Source of the DNA: Sellimonas catena
GTDB lineage: Bacteria > Bacillota > Clostridia > Lachnospirales > Lachnospiraceae
DNA length: 64,000 nucleotides
Assembly: GCF_045063725.1 (NCBI RefSeq)
Contig: NZ_CP173695.1
Direction: 5' to 3' (one strand)
Shown: positions 12,199-19,975 of the stretch, piece after piece
Layout: each line of letters starts with the position of its first letter
Numbering within the stretch: position 1 is the first letter of the stretch
The notes under the pieces: model-generated
Told to the model about the DNA's origin: nothing
Database searches by the model: none
What the model saw: only the letters and a program-made list of their open reading frames with translations
Made by a program: the position numbers and the translations under genes

Positions 12199-14637
12199 CT
12201 AGTTCTTTGTCTCTTTCACTGTAAATTTTATCTCTTTTTTAGAAACTCCTGCTTCCACCAGATCGCCCCGCTTGATCTCTCCATTCAGTATCGCTTCTGT
12301 CAGCGGATCTTCCAACTGTGTCTGCAGCGCACGTTTCAACGGTCTTGCTCCGTATTTCCGGTCATTTCCGGATTCGGCAATCTTCTTTTTCACAGAGCTT
12401 CGGATTTTCAGTGTAATATCCAGCTGCTCCTTTGCCCTTCTGACCAGATCCTGACACAACAGTCCTACAATCTTTTCCAGTTCTTTTTCTGTCAGGGCAT
12501 GGAACACAATGATCTCATCGATCCGGTTTAAAAACTCCGGACGGAAGATCCGTTTCACTTCATCCATTACATTGCTCTGCATCTTTTTGTAATCTTCTTT
12601 TTCGTCCTGCACGGCATTGAATCCAAGACGTTTTGCATCCACGATGGACTGAGCGCCCGCATTGGATGTCATAATGATGACCGTGTTTCTGAAGTCTACT
12701 TTTCTTCCCTGAGAATCTGTAATATGTCCGTCATCCAGTACCTGAAGCAGGATGTTGAATACATCCGGATGCGCCTTCTCAATCTCATCAAAGAGTACCA
12801 CGGAATATGGATGCCGTCTGACTTTTTCGCTGAGCTGTCCGCCGTCCTCATGTCCTACATATCCCGGAGGGGAGCCGATCAGCTTGGATACGCTGTGTTT
12901 TTCCATGTATTCGGACATGTCGATCCGGATCATGGACTCTTCGTCCCCGAACAGTGCCTCAGCCAGTGCCTTGGAAAGCTCGGTCTTTCCGACTCCTGTC
13001 GGTCCAAGGAAGAGGAATGAGCCTACCGGTCTGGTCGGATCTTTGAGGCCGACCCGGCCTCTTTTTACTGCTCTTGCTACCGCACTCACCGCATCCTCCT
13101 GGCCGATCACTCGTTTGTGCAATGTCTTCTCCAGTTTTCTGAGACGCTCTGTCTCTGACTGGGCAAGCTTCTGCACCGGAATCTTTGTCCATTCTGCCAC
13201 AACTTCCGCGATATCCCCTTCTGTCAGGACAATCCGGGAATTCTTCTGTTTCCGGTTCAGTCTTCCTTTGGCCTGACGAAGTTTCTCACTGGTTGCCTTT
13301 TTCTCCTTCACAAGAAGTGATGCCTCTTCCATACGCCCTTCTTTGATGGATGCTTCCAGATCCTGATCCAGATTCCTTACCAGCTGTTCCATCTGCTCAA
13401 TGTTCTCCGGTACTTTGAAGCCGCGAAGCGCTGCTTTGGAGCAGGCTTCATCCAGAACGTCAATCGCCTTATCCGGCAGGAATCGGTCGCTGATATAACG
13501 GTCAGAGAGTACCACTGCCTCCTCAAGCGCCTCCTGGCTGATTGCAATCTTATGATGTGCTTCATATTTCTCACGGATTCCCTCCAGAATCCGAACAGTC
13601 TCTTCTTTGGACGGTTCTTCTACCATGACCGGCTGGAATCGTCTCTCAAGCGCGGCATCTTTTTCAATGTATTTCCGGTATTCCGTGATCGTTGTTGCCC
13701 CGATAAGCTGGATCTCCCCTCTTGCCAGAGACGGTTTTAAAATATTGGACGCATCCATGGCGCCTTCCGCGCCGCCTGCGCCGACTACCGTATGAATCTC
13801 ATCCAGGAACAGGATAATGTTTCCGTCCGCCTTCACTTCATTGACCAGTCGTTTCATCCGCTCTTCAAACTCTCCCCGGTATTTGGAGCCGGCAATCAGA
13901 GCCGCCAGATCCAGTGACAGTACTCTTTTTTCTCTCATTTTTTCCGGGACCGCCTCTTTGGCGATCCGCTGTGCAATGCCTTCGATAATTGCCGTCTTTC
14001 CTACACCCGGCTCACCGACCATGCACGGATTGTTCTTTGTTCTGCGGCTTAAGATCTGCATCAGTCTCTGCATCTCTTCCTCACGGCCGACCACCGGATC
14101 CAGCCTTCCATCTTCCGCAAGGGCTGTCAGGTCGGTGCAGTACTGTTCCAGAACTGCGCCTTTTGCAGCGCCTTCATTTTTTTCGGCAAATGCTTTTGGA
14201 TTTTCTCCGATAGCAGCGAGGCAGTCCTGCATCACCTTCTGAAGATTTAAATTCAAAGTGATGAGAATCCTTGCCGCCACGCAGTCAGTATCCTGAATAA
14301 TTGCCAGAAGCATATGCTCCGTTCCAATTTCTTCCATACGGAAACGCTCCGCGATCTTCCGGCTTTCTTCCAGTATGAATTTCAGTCTCGGGCTTTCTTC
14401 CGGTGTCCCCGAAAAGGTCTCTTCCCCTACCGTGGACACCAGTTCTCCCACGACTTTCACCACTTCATCCTCTTTCAGGCCGTTCATATCCAGTACCTGC
14501 CCTGCCACTCCGGAATAGACAGATTTCAGCCCCAGAAGCAGATGCTCTGTCCCGATGTACGGATGCTTGAAATCCTTCGCGTAGTTTCCGGCCGCATCCA
14601 GTGCTTCCTGGGCCTGCCTTGTATATCTGTTCTCCAT
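12199..14637 (-). CDS. clpC: ATP-dependent Clp protease ATP-binding subunit ClpC
   Basis: ClpC is a Hsp100 unfoldase that feeds substrates to ClpP. The 812-aa protein has the two Clp N-terminal repeats (1-140), a first AAA+ module with Walker A GEPGVGKTA, a middle UVR-like coiled segment (around 415-450) and a second AAA+ module with Walker A GPTGVGKTE. It ends in a C-terminal D2 domain. Length and order match ClpC rather than ClpB, whose coiled-coil is longer. It follows a GntR regulator by 20 bp and has an AGGAGG site. No CtsR, McsA or McsB gene accompanies it, unlike in Bacillus, so control by the GntR protein is likely. Confidence 0.96.
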   Translation of the reverse strand: MENRYTRQAQEALDAAGNYAKDFKHPYIGTEHLLLGLKSVYSGVAGQVLDMNGLKEDEVVKVVGELVSTVGEETFSGTPEESPRLKFILEESRKIAERFRMEEIGTEHMLLAIIQDTDCVAARILITLNLNLQKVMQDCLAAIGENPKAFAEKNEGAAKGAVLEQYCTDLTALAEDGRLDPVVGREEEMQRLMQILSRRTKNNPCMVGEPGVGKTAIIEGIAQRIAKEAVPEKMREKRVLSLDLAALIAGSKYRGEFEERMKRLVNEVKADGNIILFLDEIHTVVGAGGAEGAMDASNILKPSLARGEIQLIGATTITEYRKYIEKDAALERRFQPVMVEEPSKEETVRILEGIREKYEAHHKIAISQEALEEAVVLSDRYISDRFLPDKAIDVLDEACSKAALRGFKVPENIEQMEQLVRNLDQDLEASIKEGRMEEASLLVKEKKATSEKLRQAKGRLNRKQKNSRIVLTEGDIAEVVAEWTKIPVQKLAQSETERLRKLEKTLHKRVIGQEDAVSAVARAVKRGRVGLKDPTRPVGSFLFLGPTGVGKTELSKALAEALFGDEESMIRIDMSEYMEKHSVSKLIGSPPGYVGHEDGGQLSEKVRRHPYSVVLFDEIEKAHPDVFNILLQVLDDGHITDSQGRKVDFRNTVIIMTSNAGAQSIVDAKRLGFNAVQDEKEDYKKMQSNVMDEVKRIFRPEFLNRIDEIIVFHALTEKELEKIVGLLCQDLVRRAKEQLDITLKIRSSVKKKIAESGNDRKYGARPLKRALQTQLEDPLTEAILNGEIKRGDLVEAGVSKKEIKFTVKETKN

Positions 14638-14657
14638 GCCTATCCTCCTGATCTGAT

Positions 14658-15041
14658 TTACTCTGTCTCGTATTCGTGGAAAATCTCGTCCACCAGCTCG
14701 TGTACTTCTTCCCGCGTAATATTTTTACAGTATCCTCTTGCAAGGACCATACGGAGCTGCCTCTTCATATCTTCCAGCGCGTGAAGTTTATCCTCACTGA
14801 CCGCAATCACAGCTCCCCTCCTTCTGTCAAGCTGTATGAATCCCTCCTGCTTCAGTACGGTATAAGCCTTATTGACCGTGTGCATGTTCACGCCGATCTG
14901 CTCGGAGAGTTTTCGCACCGATGGGAGCGTGTCTCCATCCTGAATCGCGGAAAGTGCGATCCCCATAATGATCTGGTTGCGCAGCTGCATGTAGATCGCT
15001 TCATCACTGTTAAAATCAATCTCTATCATGATTTCTTTCAT
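14658..15041 (-). CDS. GntR-family regulator (YtrA type)
   Basis: This is a 127-aa protein with the winged helix of GntR regulators (about residues 10-75: SDEAIYMQLRNQIIMGI, LPSVRKLSEQIGVNMHTVNKA). Only a short helical tail follows, typical of the small YtrA subfamily. These act as dimers and often repress their own operon. It is co-transcribed with clpC 20 bp downstream. A TGTTA-N11-TAACA palindrome overlaps the -10 box of its promoter, so autorepression and control of clpC are probable. The effector is unknown. Confidence 0.88.
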   Translation of the reverse strand: MKEIMIEIDFNSDEAIYMQLRNQIIMGIALSAIQDGDTLPSVRKLSEQIGVNMHTVNKAYTVLKQEGFIQLDRRRGAVIAVSEDKLHALEDMKRQLRMVLARGYCKNITREEVHELVDEIFHEYETE

Positions 15042-15066
15042 AAACGCTCCACCCTTTTCTTTCGTT

Positions 15067-15105
15067 TGTTACACACATCATATAACAGATGGCATGATTT
15101 TGCAA
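15067..15105 (-). promoter_or_regulatory. Promoter and likely operator of the gntR-clpC operon
   Basis: On the minus strand TTGCAA (15100-15105), a 17-bp spacer and TATGAT (15077-15082) form a good promoter. The palindrome TGTTA-N11-TAACA (15067-15087) spans the -10 box and is a plausible GntR site. Confidence 0.65.
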
Positions 15106-15130
15106 GAAAAAGATACTTTATCCGGCTTTC

Positions 15131-16060
15131 CTATGCTTCAAACAGCGGCGTGGAGAAGTACCGTTCTGCCGTGTCAGGGAGGATCGTTACCACAGTTTTT
15201 CCTTTTCCAAGCTGTGCTGCCATTCTGCGGGCTGCTGCCACATTCGTTCCACTGGAGATCCCGCACATCAGTCCTTCTTTCGCCGCAAGTTCTCTGGCTG
15301 TCTGAAGGGCTTCCTCGTCTGTCACAATTGTAATATCATCATAAATCTCCTGATCGAGGATGCCCGGAATCAGCCCGTCCCCGATTCCCATCTGCACGTG
15401 GGTTTCCACTTCCTTTCCGGAAAGAATCGCCGCATGTTCCGGTTCGACTGCCCAGATGACGGTGTCCGGATTTGCCTCTTTCAGTGCCTTCCCGATTCCC
15501 GTGATGGTACCCCCGGTACCGATTCCGGAACAAAATCCGTCGATGGTGCAGTCTGCCTGTGAAAGAATCTCCCGTCCGGTCCATTCATAGTGCACCCGGA
15601 CATTATTCTCATTTTCGAACTGTTGCGGCACGAAAACATTCGGGTTTTCTTCGGCCATCCGAAGGGCAGTGTTCAGGCATTCCTGAATGCAGTCGCCAAT
15701 ATTCCCCGCATCGTGGATCAGTCGGACTTCCGCTCCGTACTGACGGACCAGTTTTCTTCTCTCCTCACTGACAGAATCCGGCATGATGATGATTGTACGA
15801 TATCCTTTTACTGCACCGATCAATGCAAGACCGATTCCCTGGTTTCCGCTTGTCGGCTCCACAATCACGGTATCTTTTGTAATTTTTCCTTCCTTTTCAG
15901 CCGCCTCGATCATTCCAAGTGCCGTCCGCGTCTTGATGGAAGCACCCACATTGACCGCCTCAAATTTCACAAGAATCTGCGCGTCATCCTTCCCTGTCAT
16001 GTGCTGCAGACGGATCAGAGGGGTATTCCCTGCCGCCTCAAGTATATTTTCATAAATCAT
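15131..16060 (-). CDS. cysK: Cysteine synthase-family PLP enzyme
   Basis: This 309-aa fold-type II PLP enzyme resembles O-acetylserine sulfhydrylase, which makes cysteine from O-acetylserine and sulfide. The PLP lysine is K43 in VGASIKTRTA; the substrate loop reads PTSGNQGIGLA, and the phosphate loop is GIGTGGTITGIGKAL. Two positions differ from canonical CysK: S-x-K-T-R instead of S-V-K-D-R, and SGNQG instead of SGNTG. A related activity (a CysM-like or other beta-replacement reaction) is therefore possible. It is a single gene with its own promoter (16093-16121); no cysE or sulfur transport gene is nearby. Confidence 0.85.
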   Translation of the reverse strand: MIYENILEAAGNTPLIRLQHMTGKDDAQILVKFEAVNVGASIKTRTALGMIEAAEKEGKITKDTVIVEPTSGNQGIGLALIGAVKGYRTIIIMPDSVSEERRKLVRQYGAEVRLIHDAGNIGDCIQECLNTALRMAEENPNVFVPQQFENENNVRVHYEWTGREILSQADCTIDGFCSGIGTGGTITGIGKALKEANPDTVIWAVEPEHAAILSGKEVETHVQMGIGDGLIPGILDQEIYDDITIVTDEEALQTARELAAKEGLMCGISSGTNVAAARRMAAQLGKGKTVVTILPDTAERYFSTPLFEA

Positions 16061-16092
16061 CTGACCTTACTCCTTTTCTTCTCGTTCTTCTT

Positions 16093-16121
16093 ATTATATG
16101 CCCTTCTTTCTCCTTTTGCAA
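16093..16121 (-). promoter_or_regulatory. cysK promoter
   Basis: On the minus strand TTGCAA (16116-16121) is separated by 17 bp from a perfect -10 TATAAT (16093-16098), about 33 bp upstream of the start codon. Confidence 0.75.
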
Positions 16122-16144
16122 TCAAGGCTGGAAAGAACAAAGAG

Positions 16145-16206
16145 TTCCGCGAGTGCGCATCCCGCGGAGCGTTTTTGTTTAACAGGGAACGAAGTTTCCT
16201 GTTAAA
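16145..16206. other. Two adjacent hairpins between purD and cysK
   Basis: The first hairpin pairs tccgcg with cgcgga around a 10-nt loop and is followed on the plus strand by gcgtttttg. The second is tttaacaggGAA-N5-TTtcctgttaaa, about 12 bp with one mismatch. They lie between the purD terminator and the cysK promoter. Neither is needed to explain termination of purD. Their role is unknown; a dispersed repeat or a plus-strand terminator are both possible. Confidence 0.45.
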
Positions 16207-16208
16207 TG

Positions 16209-16242
16209 AAAAAACGGATACAGAGCCTCTTTCTGTACCCGT
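16209..16242 (-). terminator. Intrinsic terminator after purD
   Basis: On the minus strand acgggtacag/ctgtatccgt forms a stem with a short loop, followed by a TTTTTT tract. It begins about 20 bases after the purD stop codon. Confidence 0.85.
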
Positions 16243-16263
16243 TCTTCCGGTTTTCCCGCACCT

Positions 16264-17538
16264 TTATGCCTCGTCAATGGCCTTTCCGATATCATGGCGC
16301 ATATATTTGTTGGCAAAGGAAATCCACTCCGTTGCCTCGTAAGCGTTCTTTCTTGCTTCTTTTAAGTCTGCTCCCTTTGCGGTAATGCCAAGAACACGGC
16401 CGCCGTTTGTTACGATCTCGCCTTTCTCATTTTTCTTCGTTCCCGCATGGAAACAGTAATATCCTTCTTTGTCTTTGAAGTTTTCAAACCCGGTAATCGG
16501 GATGCCTTTCTCGTAGGAAACCGGATAGCCGTCAGACGCCAGCACAACGCAGACTGCCGCATTGTCTTCGAATTCCAGATTGACCTGATCCAGCGTTCCG
16601 TCAATGCATGCTTCCATGACATCTACAATGTCTGTCTTCATTCTTGGAAGTACAACCTGCGCCTCCGGATCTCCAAATCTTGCATTATATTCCAGTACCT
16701 TCGGTCCGTCTTCTGTAAGCATCAGGCCAAAGAAGATGATTCCCTTGAACTCTCTTCCCTCCGCACGCATAGCGTCCACGGTCGGCTGGAAAATGTGCTG
16801 CTCACAGTATGCCGCAATCTCTTCGGTATAGAACGGGCTCGGTGAAAATGTACCCATTCCACCGGTATTTAATCCTTCATCTCCGTCTTTGGCACGCTTG
16901 TGGTCCTGTGCGGAAGTCATCGTTTTTACGGTTTTGCCGTCCACAAAAGAGAGAACCGATACTTCTCTTCCTGTCATGAACTCTTCCACTACCATTGTAT
17001 TTCCGGATGCTCCGAATTTCTTATCCAGCATGATCTCTTTGACGCCTTCTTTTGCTTCCTCAAAACTGTTGCAGATCAGAACGCCCTTTCCAAGCGCAAG
17101 TCCGTCTGCCTTTAAGACAATCGGATATTTGGCTGTCTCCAGATAGGAAACCGCTTCCTCTGCATTGTCGAAATTTTCGTAAGCAGCCGTCGGAATATTG
17201 TATTTCTTCATCAGATCTTTGGAAAACGCTTTGCTTCCCTCGAGGATCGCCGCATTTTTCCGTGGTCCGAAGGTACGGATTCCGGCTTCCTCCAGGACAT
17301 CCGTCAGTCCTCCTACCAGCGGATCATCCATTCCGATCACAGCAAGATCGATCTTCTTTTCCTTTGCAAAGTCCCGGATCTTCTCAAACTCCATCGGTCC
17401 GATCGGCGCACACTCTGCAACCTCCTCGATCCCTGCATTTCCCGGAAGGCAGTAAATCTTCTCCACCTTGCTGCTCTTTGCGACACTCATGGCGATAGCG
17501 TGTTCTCTCCCGCCTCCGCCGACAATCATTACTTTCAT
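16264..17538 (-). CDS. purD: Phosphoribosylamine-glycine ligase (PurD)
   Basis: PurD joins glycine to phosphoribosylamine using ATP, giving GAR in purine synthesis. The 424-aa protein starts with the N-terminal MKVMIVGGGGREHAIA and carries an ATP-grasp fold (KADGLALGKGVLIC around 140-155). The GGMGTFSPSP segment and the C-terminal EYNARFGDPEAQVVLPR are also present. Length is normal. It is the last gene of the purE-M-N-D cluster, but an intrinsic terminator lies in the 72-bp gap after purN, so its expression may depend on read-through. Confidence 0.97.
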   Translation of the reverse strand: MKVMIVGGGGREHAIAMSVAKSSKVEKIYCLPGNAGIEEVAECAPIGPMEFEKIRDFAKEKKIDLAVIGMDDPLVGGLTDVLEEAGIRTFGPRKNAAILEGSKAFSKDLMKKYNIPTAAYENFDNAEEAVSYLETAKYPIVLKADGLALGKGVLICNSFEEAKEGVKEIMLDKKFGASGNTMVVEEFMTGREVSVLSFVDGKTVKTMTSAQDHKRAKDGDEGLNTGGMGTFSPSPFYTEEIAAYCEQHIFQPTVDAMRAEGREFKGIIFFGLMLTEDGPKVLEYNARFGDPEAQVVLPRMKTDIVDVMEACIDGTLDQVNLEFEDNAAVCVVLASDGYPVSYEKGIPITGFENFKDKEGYYCFHAGTKKNEKGEIVTNGGRVLGITAKGADLKEARKNAYEATEWISFANKYMRHDIGKAIDEA

Positions 17539-17565
17539 CTGACATCCTCCTTACTGTATCAACCA

Positions 17566-17606
17566 GAAAAAGGGTATTGTCTTTCTTTCCTACAATACCC
17601 CTTTTT
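17566..17606 (-). terminator. Intrinsic terminator between purN and purD
   Basis: A stem of about 11 bp (gggtattgt.../...acaataccc) is flanked by A-runs on one side and T-runs on the other, so it could act in both directions. On the minus strand it ends in TTTTTC only 28 bases upstream of purD, with no room for a separate promoter after it. Confidence 0.75.
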
Positions 17607-17610
17607 GTCT

Positions 17611-18237
17611 CTATTTCTGAATCACGACATGTCCGTCTTTTACAGACACTTTCCCGTTGGCGATCAGATTGACCGCTTCCGGCATGATCTGCCACTCTGC
17701 CTGCTCCATCACACGTCTCTGAAGCACTTCCGGCGTATCGTCCGGGAACACTTCCACTGCTTTCTGAAGAATAATCGGTCCGGTATCTGTCCCTTCATCT
17801 ACAAAATGCACGGTCGCTCCTGTAATCTTCACTCCACGCGCCAGGGCAGCCTCATGTACTTTCAGCCCGTAATATCCCGTTCCGCAGAAAGACGGGATCA
17901 GAGACGGGTGGATATTGATAATCCGGTTTTCATATTTACGGATCAGCTCCGCCGGGATCACCACAAGGAATCCGGCAAGCACGATCAGATCCGGCTGGAA
18001 CGCATCCACCGTCTCCATGAGGGCATGGTTAAACCGGGCACGGTCCTCAAAGTCTTTCGGGGAAACGCATTTTGCCGGAATCCCTGCCTGCTCGGCCCGC
18101 GTCAGGGCATATGCCTTTTTATTGTTGCTGATCACACCGGCCACTTCGGTGTTTGTGATCTTTCCATCCCGCACCGCATCCAGAACGGCCTGAAGATTCG
18201 TACCGCCGCCGGATACCAGGACTACCACTCTTAGCAT
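17611..18237 (-). CDS. purN: Phosphoribosylglycinamide formyltransferase (PurN)
   Basis: PurN transfers a formyl group from 10-formyl-THF to GAR. The 208-aa sequence shows the phosphate-binding SGGGTNLQA near the N-terminus, the catalytic NIHPSLIPSFCG segment and the downstream GATVHFVDEGTDTGPI loop with the catalytic aspartate. A cysteine replaces the proline often seen in 'PSFPG', which is outside the catalytic triad. Its start overlaps the end of purM by seven bases, indicating translational coupling. Confidence 0.96.
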   Translation of the reverse strand: MLRVVVLVSGGGTNLQAVLDAVRDGKITNTEVAGVISNNKKAYALTRAEQAGIPAKCVSPKDFEDRARFNHALMETVDAFQPDLIVLAGFLVVIPAELIRKYENRIINIHPSLIPSFCGTGYYGLKVHEAALARGVKITGATVHFVDEGTDTGPIILQKAVEVFPDDTPEVLQRRVMEQAEWQIMPEAVNLIANGKVSVKDGHVVIQK

Positions 18238-19256
18238 AATGTGACTCCTTTTTCTCCTGCCTCAATGTTTCCGATCACGCAGGCTTTGTCTCCTGCTGCT
18301 TCGATTGCGGAAAGTGTTGCTTCCACATCGCTTTCATCCACGGCAATCACCATTCCGATTCCCATGTTGAAGGTATTGTACATCATATGTTCCTCGATAT
18401 CCCCTTCTTTCGCAAGCATGCGGAAGATCGCCGGAACTTCATAGCTGTCTTTTCTGATTACTGCATGTGTGCCGTCTTTGAGCATACGCGGTACATTCTC
18501 ATAGAATCCGCCTCCTGTGATGTGGCTGCATGCTTTTACAGTCACGCCTGCCTCGCGGATACTCTTGAGAGCCTTTACATAAATTCTTGTCGGTGCAAGA
18601 AGTGCCTCTCCGAGCGTACATCCCAGACACTCATGATACGTCTCCAGAGACTCTCTGCTCATGTCAAATACTTTTCTTACAAGAGAAAATCCGTTGCTGT
18701 GTACACCGGAGGAAGCGATGCCGATCAGGACATCTCCTTCTTTTAATGTCTCTCCTGTAATCATATCCTTCTTGTCGCAGACACCTACGGCAAATCCGGC
18801 CAGATCGTATTCATCCTCTGCCATCAGTCCAGGATGCTCTGCTGTCTCACCGCCGATCAGAGCCGCGCCGGACTGTACGCATCCTTCTGCAACTCCGCTT
18901 ACGATCGTAGCGATCTTTTCCGGTTCATTTTTTCCGCAGGCAATATAGTCAAGGAAAAACAGCGGTTCACCGCCTGCACAGGCAATGTCATTGACACACA
19001 TTGCCACTGCATCGATTCCGATGGTGTCATGCTTGTCCAGTACCATGGCAAGCTTTACCTTTGTTCCGCATCCATCTGTACCGGATAACAATACAGGCTC
19101 CTCCATGTTTTTGATTTTCTCCAGTGAAAAGGCACCGGAAAATCCTCCCAGTCCTCCGATCACTTCCGGACGCATCGTCTTTTTGATGTGCTCTTTCATC
19201 AGTTCTACTGACTTGTAACCTGCTTCGATATCCACACCTGCATTCTTATAATCCAT
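18231..19256 (-). CDS. purM: Phosphoribosylformylglycinamidine cyclo-ligase (PurM)
   Basis: PurM closes the imidazole ring to give AIR with ATP. The 341-aa protein has the family's VLLSGTDGCGTKVKLA motif, the CVNDIACAGGEPLFFLDY segment and the ATP loop GGETAEHPG. The C-terminal half contains HITGGGFYENVPRML. Length is standard. It lies 33 bp after purE and overlaps purN. Confidence 0.97.
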   Translation of the reverse strand: MDYKNAGVDIEAGYKSVELMKEHIKKTMRPEVIGGLGGFSGAFSLEKIKNMEEPVLLSGTDGCGTKVKLAMVLDKHDTIGIDAVAMCVNDIACAGGEPLFFLDYIACGKNEPEKIATIVSGVAEGCVQSGAALIGGETAEHPGLMAEDEYDLAGFAVGVCDKKDMITGETLKEGDVLIGIASSGVHSNGFSLVRKVFDMSRESLETYHECLGCTLGEALLAPTRIYVKALKSIREAGVTVKACSHITGGGFYENVPRMLKDGTHAVIRKDSYEVPAIFRMLAKEGDIEEHMMYNTFNMGIGMVIAVDESDVEATLSAIEAAGDKACVIGNIEAGEKGVTLC

Positions 19257-19289
19257 GATCGTTCCTCCATAAGATCGTGTTTTCTGAAT

Positions 19290-19811
19290 TTATTTTGCGG
19301 CTTTCTGAGCCATGTATTCTTTATGTCCAAGCTTTGCAAGCTTCTCCGCCTTTGCCTCGACCTCTTCCTTCATCTCTTTTGAGTAGTCTTTCAATCTCTG
19401 AAGCAGCTCCGGATCAGAGGTTGCAAGAATTTTCGCTGCAAGGATTGCGGCATTCTTTCCGCCGTCGATTGCTACTGTTGCAACCGGGATTCCAGGCGGC
19501 ATCTGTACGATGGAATAAAGTGCGTCCTGACCGTCCAGTACCTTTCCTGTCATTGGAATACCGATGACCGGCATCGGGAAGATTGCAGCGCACATGCCAG
19601 GAAGATGCGCAGCCATTCCGGCTCCTGCGATGATTACTTTGAAATCCTTTTCTTCCGCAGATTTCGCGTATTCGTAGAAAACATCCGGCTCACGGTGTGC
19701 GGAGATGATTGTCATCTCGTATTCTACTCCTAATTTTTCCAGCATATCAGCAGCCTGGCTCATTACTTTCATATCTGAGTCGCTGCCCATAACAATTCCT
19801 ACTTTTGGCAT
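19290..19811 (-). CDS. purE: 5-(carboxyamino)imidazole ribonucleotide mutase (PurE)
   Basis: Class I PurE converts N5-CAIR to CAIR. The 173-aa protein has the N-terminal GSDSDMKVM, the SAHREPD loop and GAGMAAHLPGM, all typical of class I. No purK follows it. It is the first gene of the cluster, with a consensus promoter 74 bp upstream (19885-19913). Confidence 0.97.
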   Translation of the reverse strand: MPKVGIVMGSDSDMKVMSQAADMLEKLGVEYEMTIISAHREPDVFYEYAKSAEEKDFKVIIAGAGMAAHLPGMCAAIFPMPVIGIPMTGKVLDGQDALYSIVQMPPGIPVATVAIDGGKNAAILAAKILATSDPELLQRLKDYSKEMKEEVEAKAEKLAKLGHKEYMAQKAAK

Positions 19812-19861
19812 AGTGTCCTTCCTTTCTTTTCTCAGGTCTATGATTTATAAGTTTTCTAAAT

Positions 19862-19913
19862 AAATAGATTCCTATTTATAAGTTATTTTACTAATACAGG
19901 CGGGCTCTGTCAA
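19862..19913 (-). promoter_or_regulatory. pur operon promoter with AT-rich repeats downstream
   Basis: On the minus strand a perfect TTGACA (19908-19913), a 17-bp spacer and TAAAAT (19885-19890) form the promoter. The -35 box lies in the loop of a 10-bp GC-rich hairpin (acaggcgggc/gcccgcctgt, 19896-19928). Just downstream are the palindrome ataaatag-gaat-ctatttat and two direct copies of aacttataaat, which could be an operator. I see no purine riboswitch. Confidence 0.65.
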
Positions 19914-19975
19914 CCGATGCCCGCCTGTGTAGTGATTATATTTTCTTATAACTGGGAACCTGCCCTGCTTATGAT

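Noticed and set aside
19812..19975. Purine riboswitch upstream of purE.
   Set aside because: The conserved three-way junction sequences of purine riboswitches were not found; the region is a promoter with AT-rich repeats.
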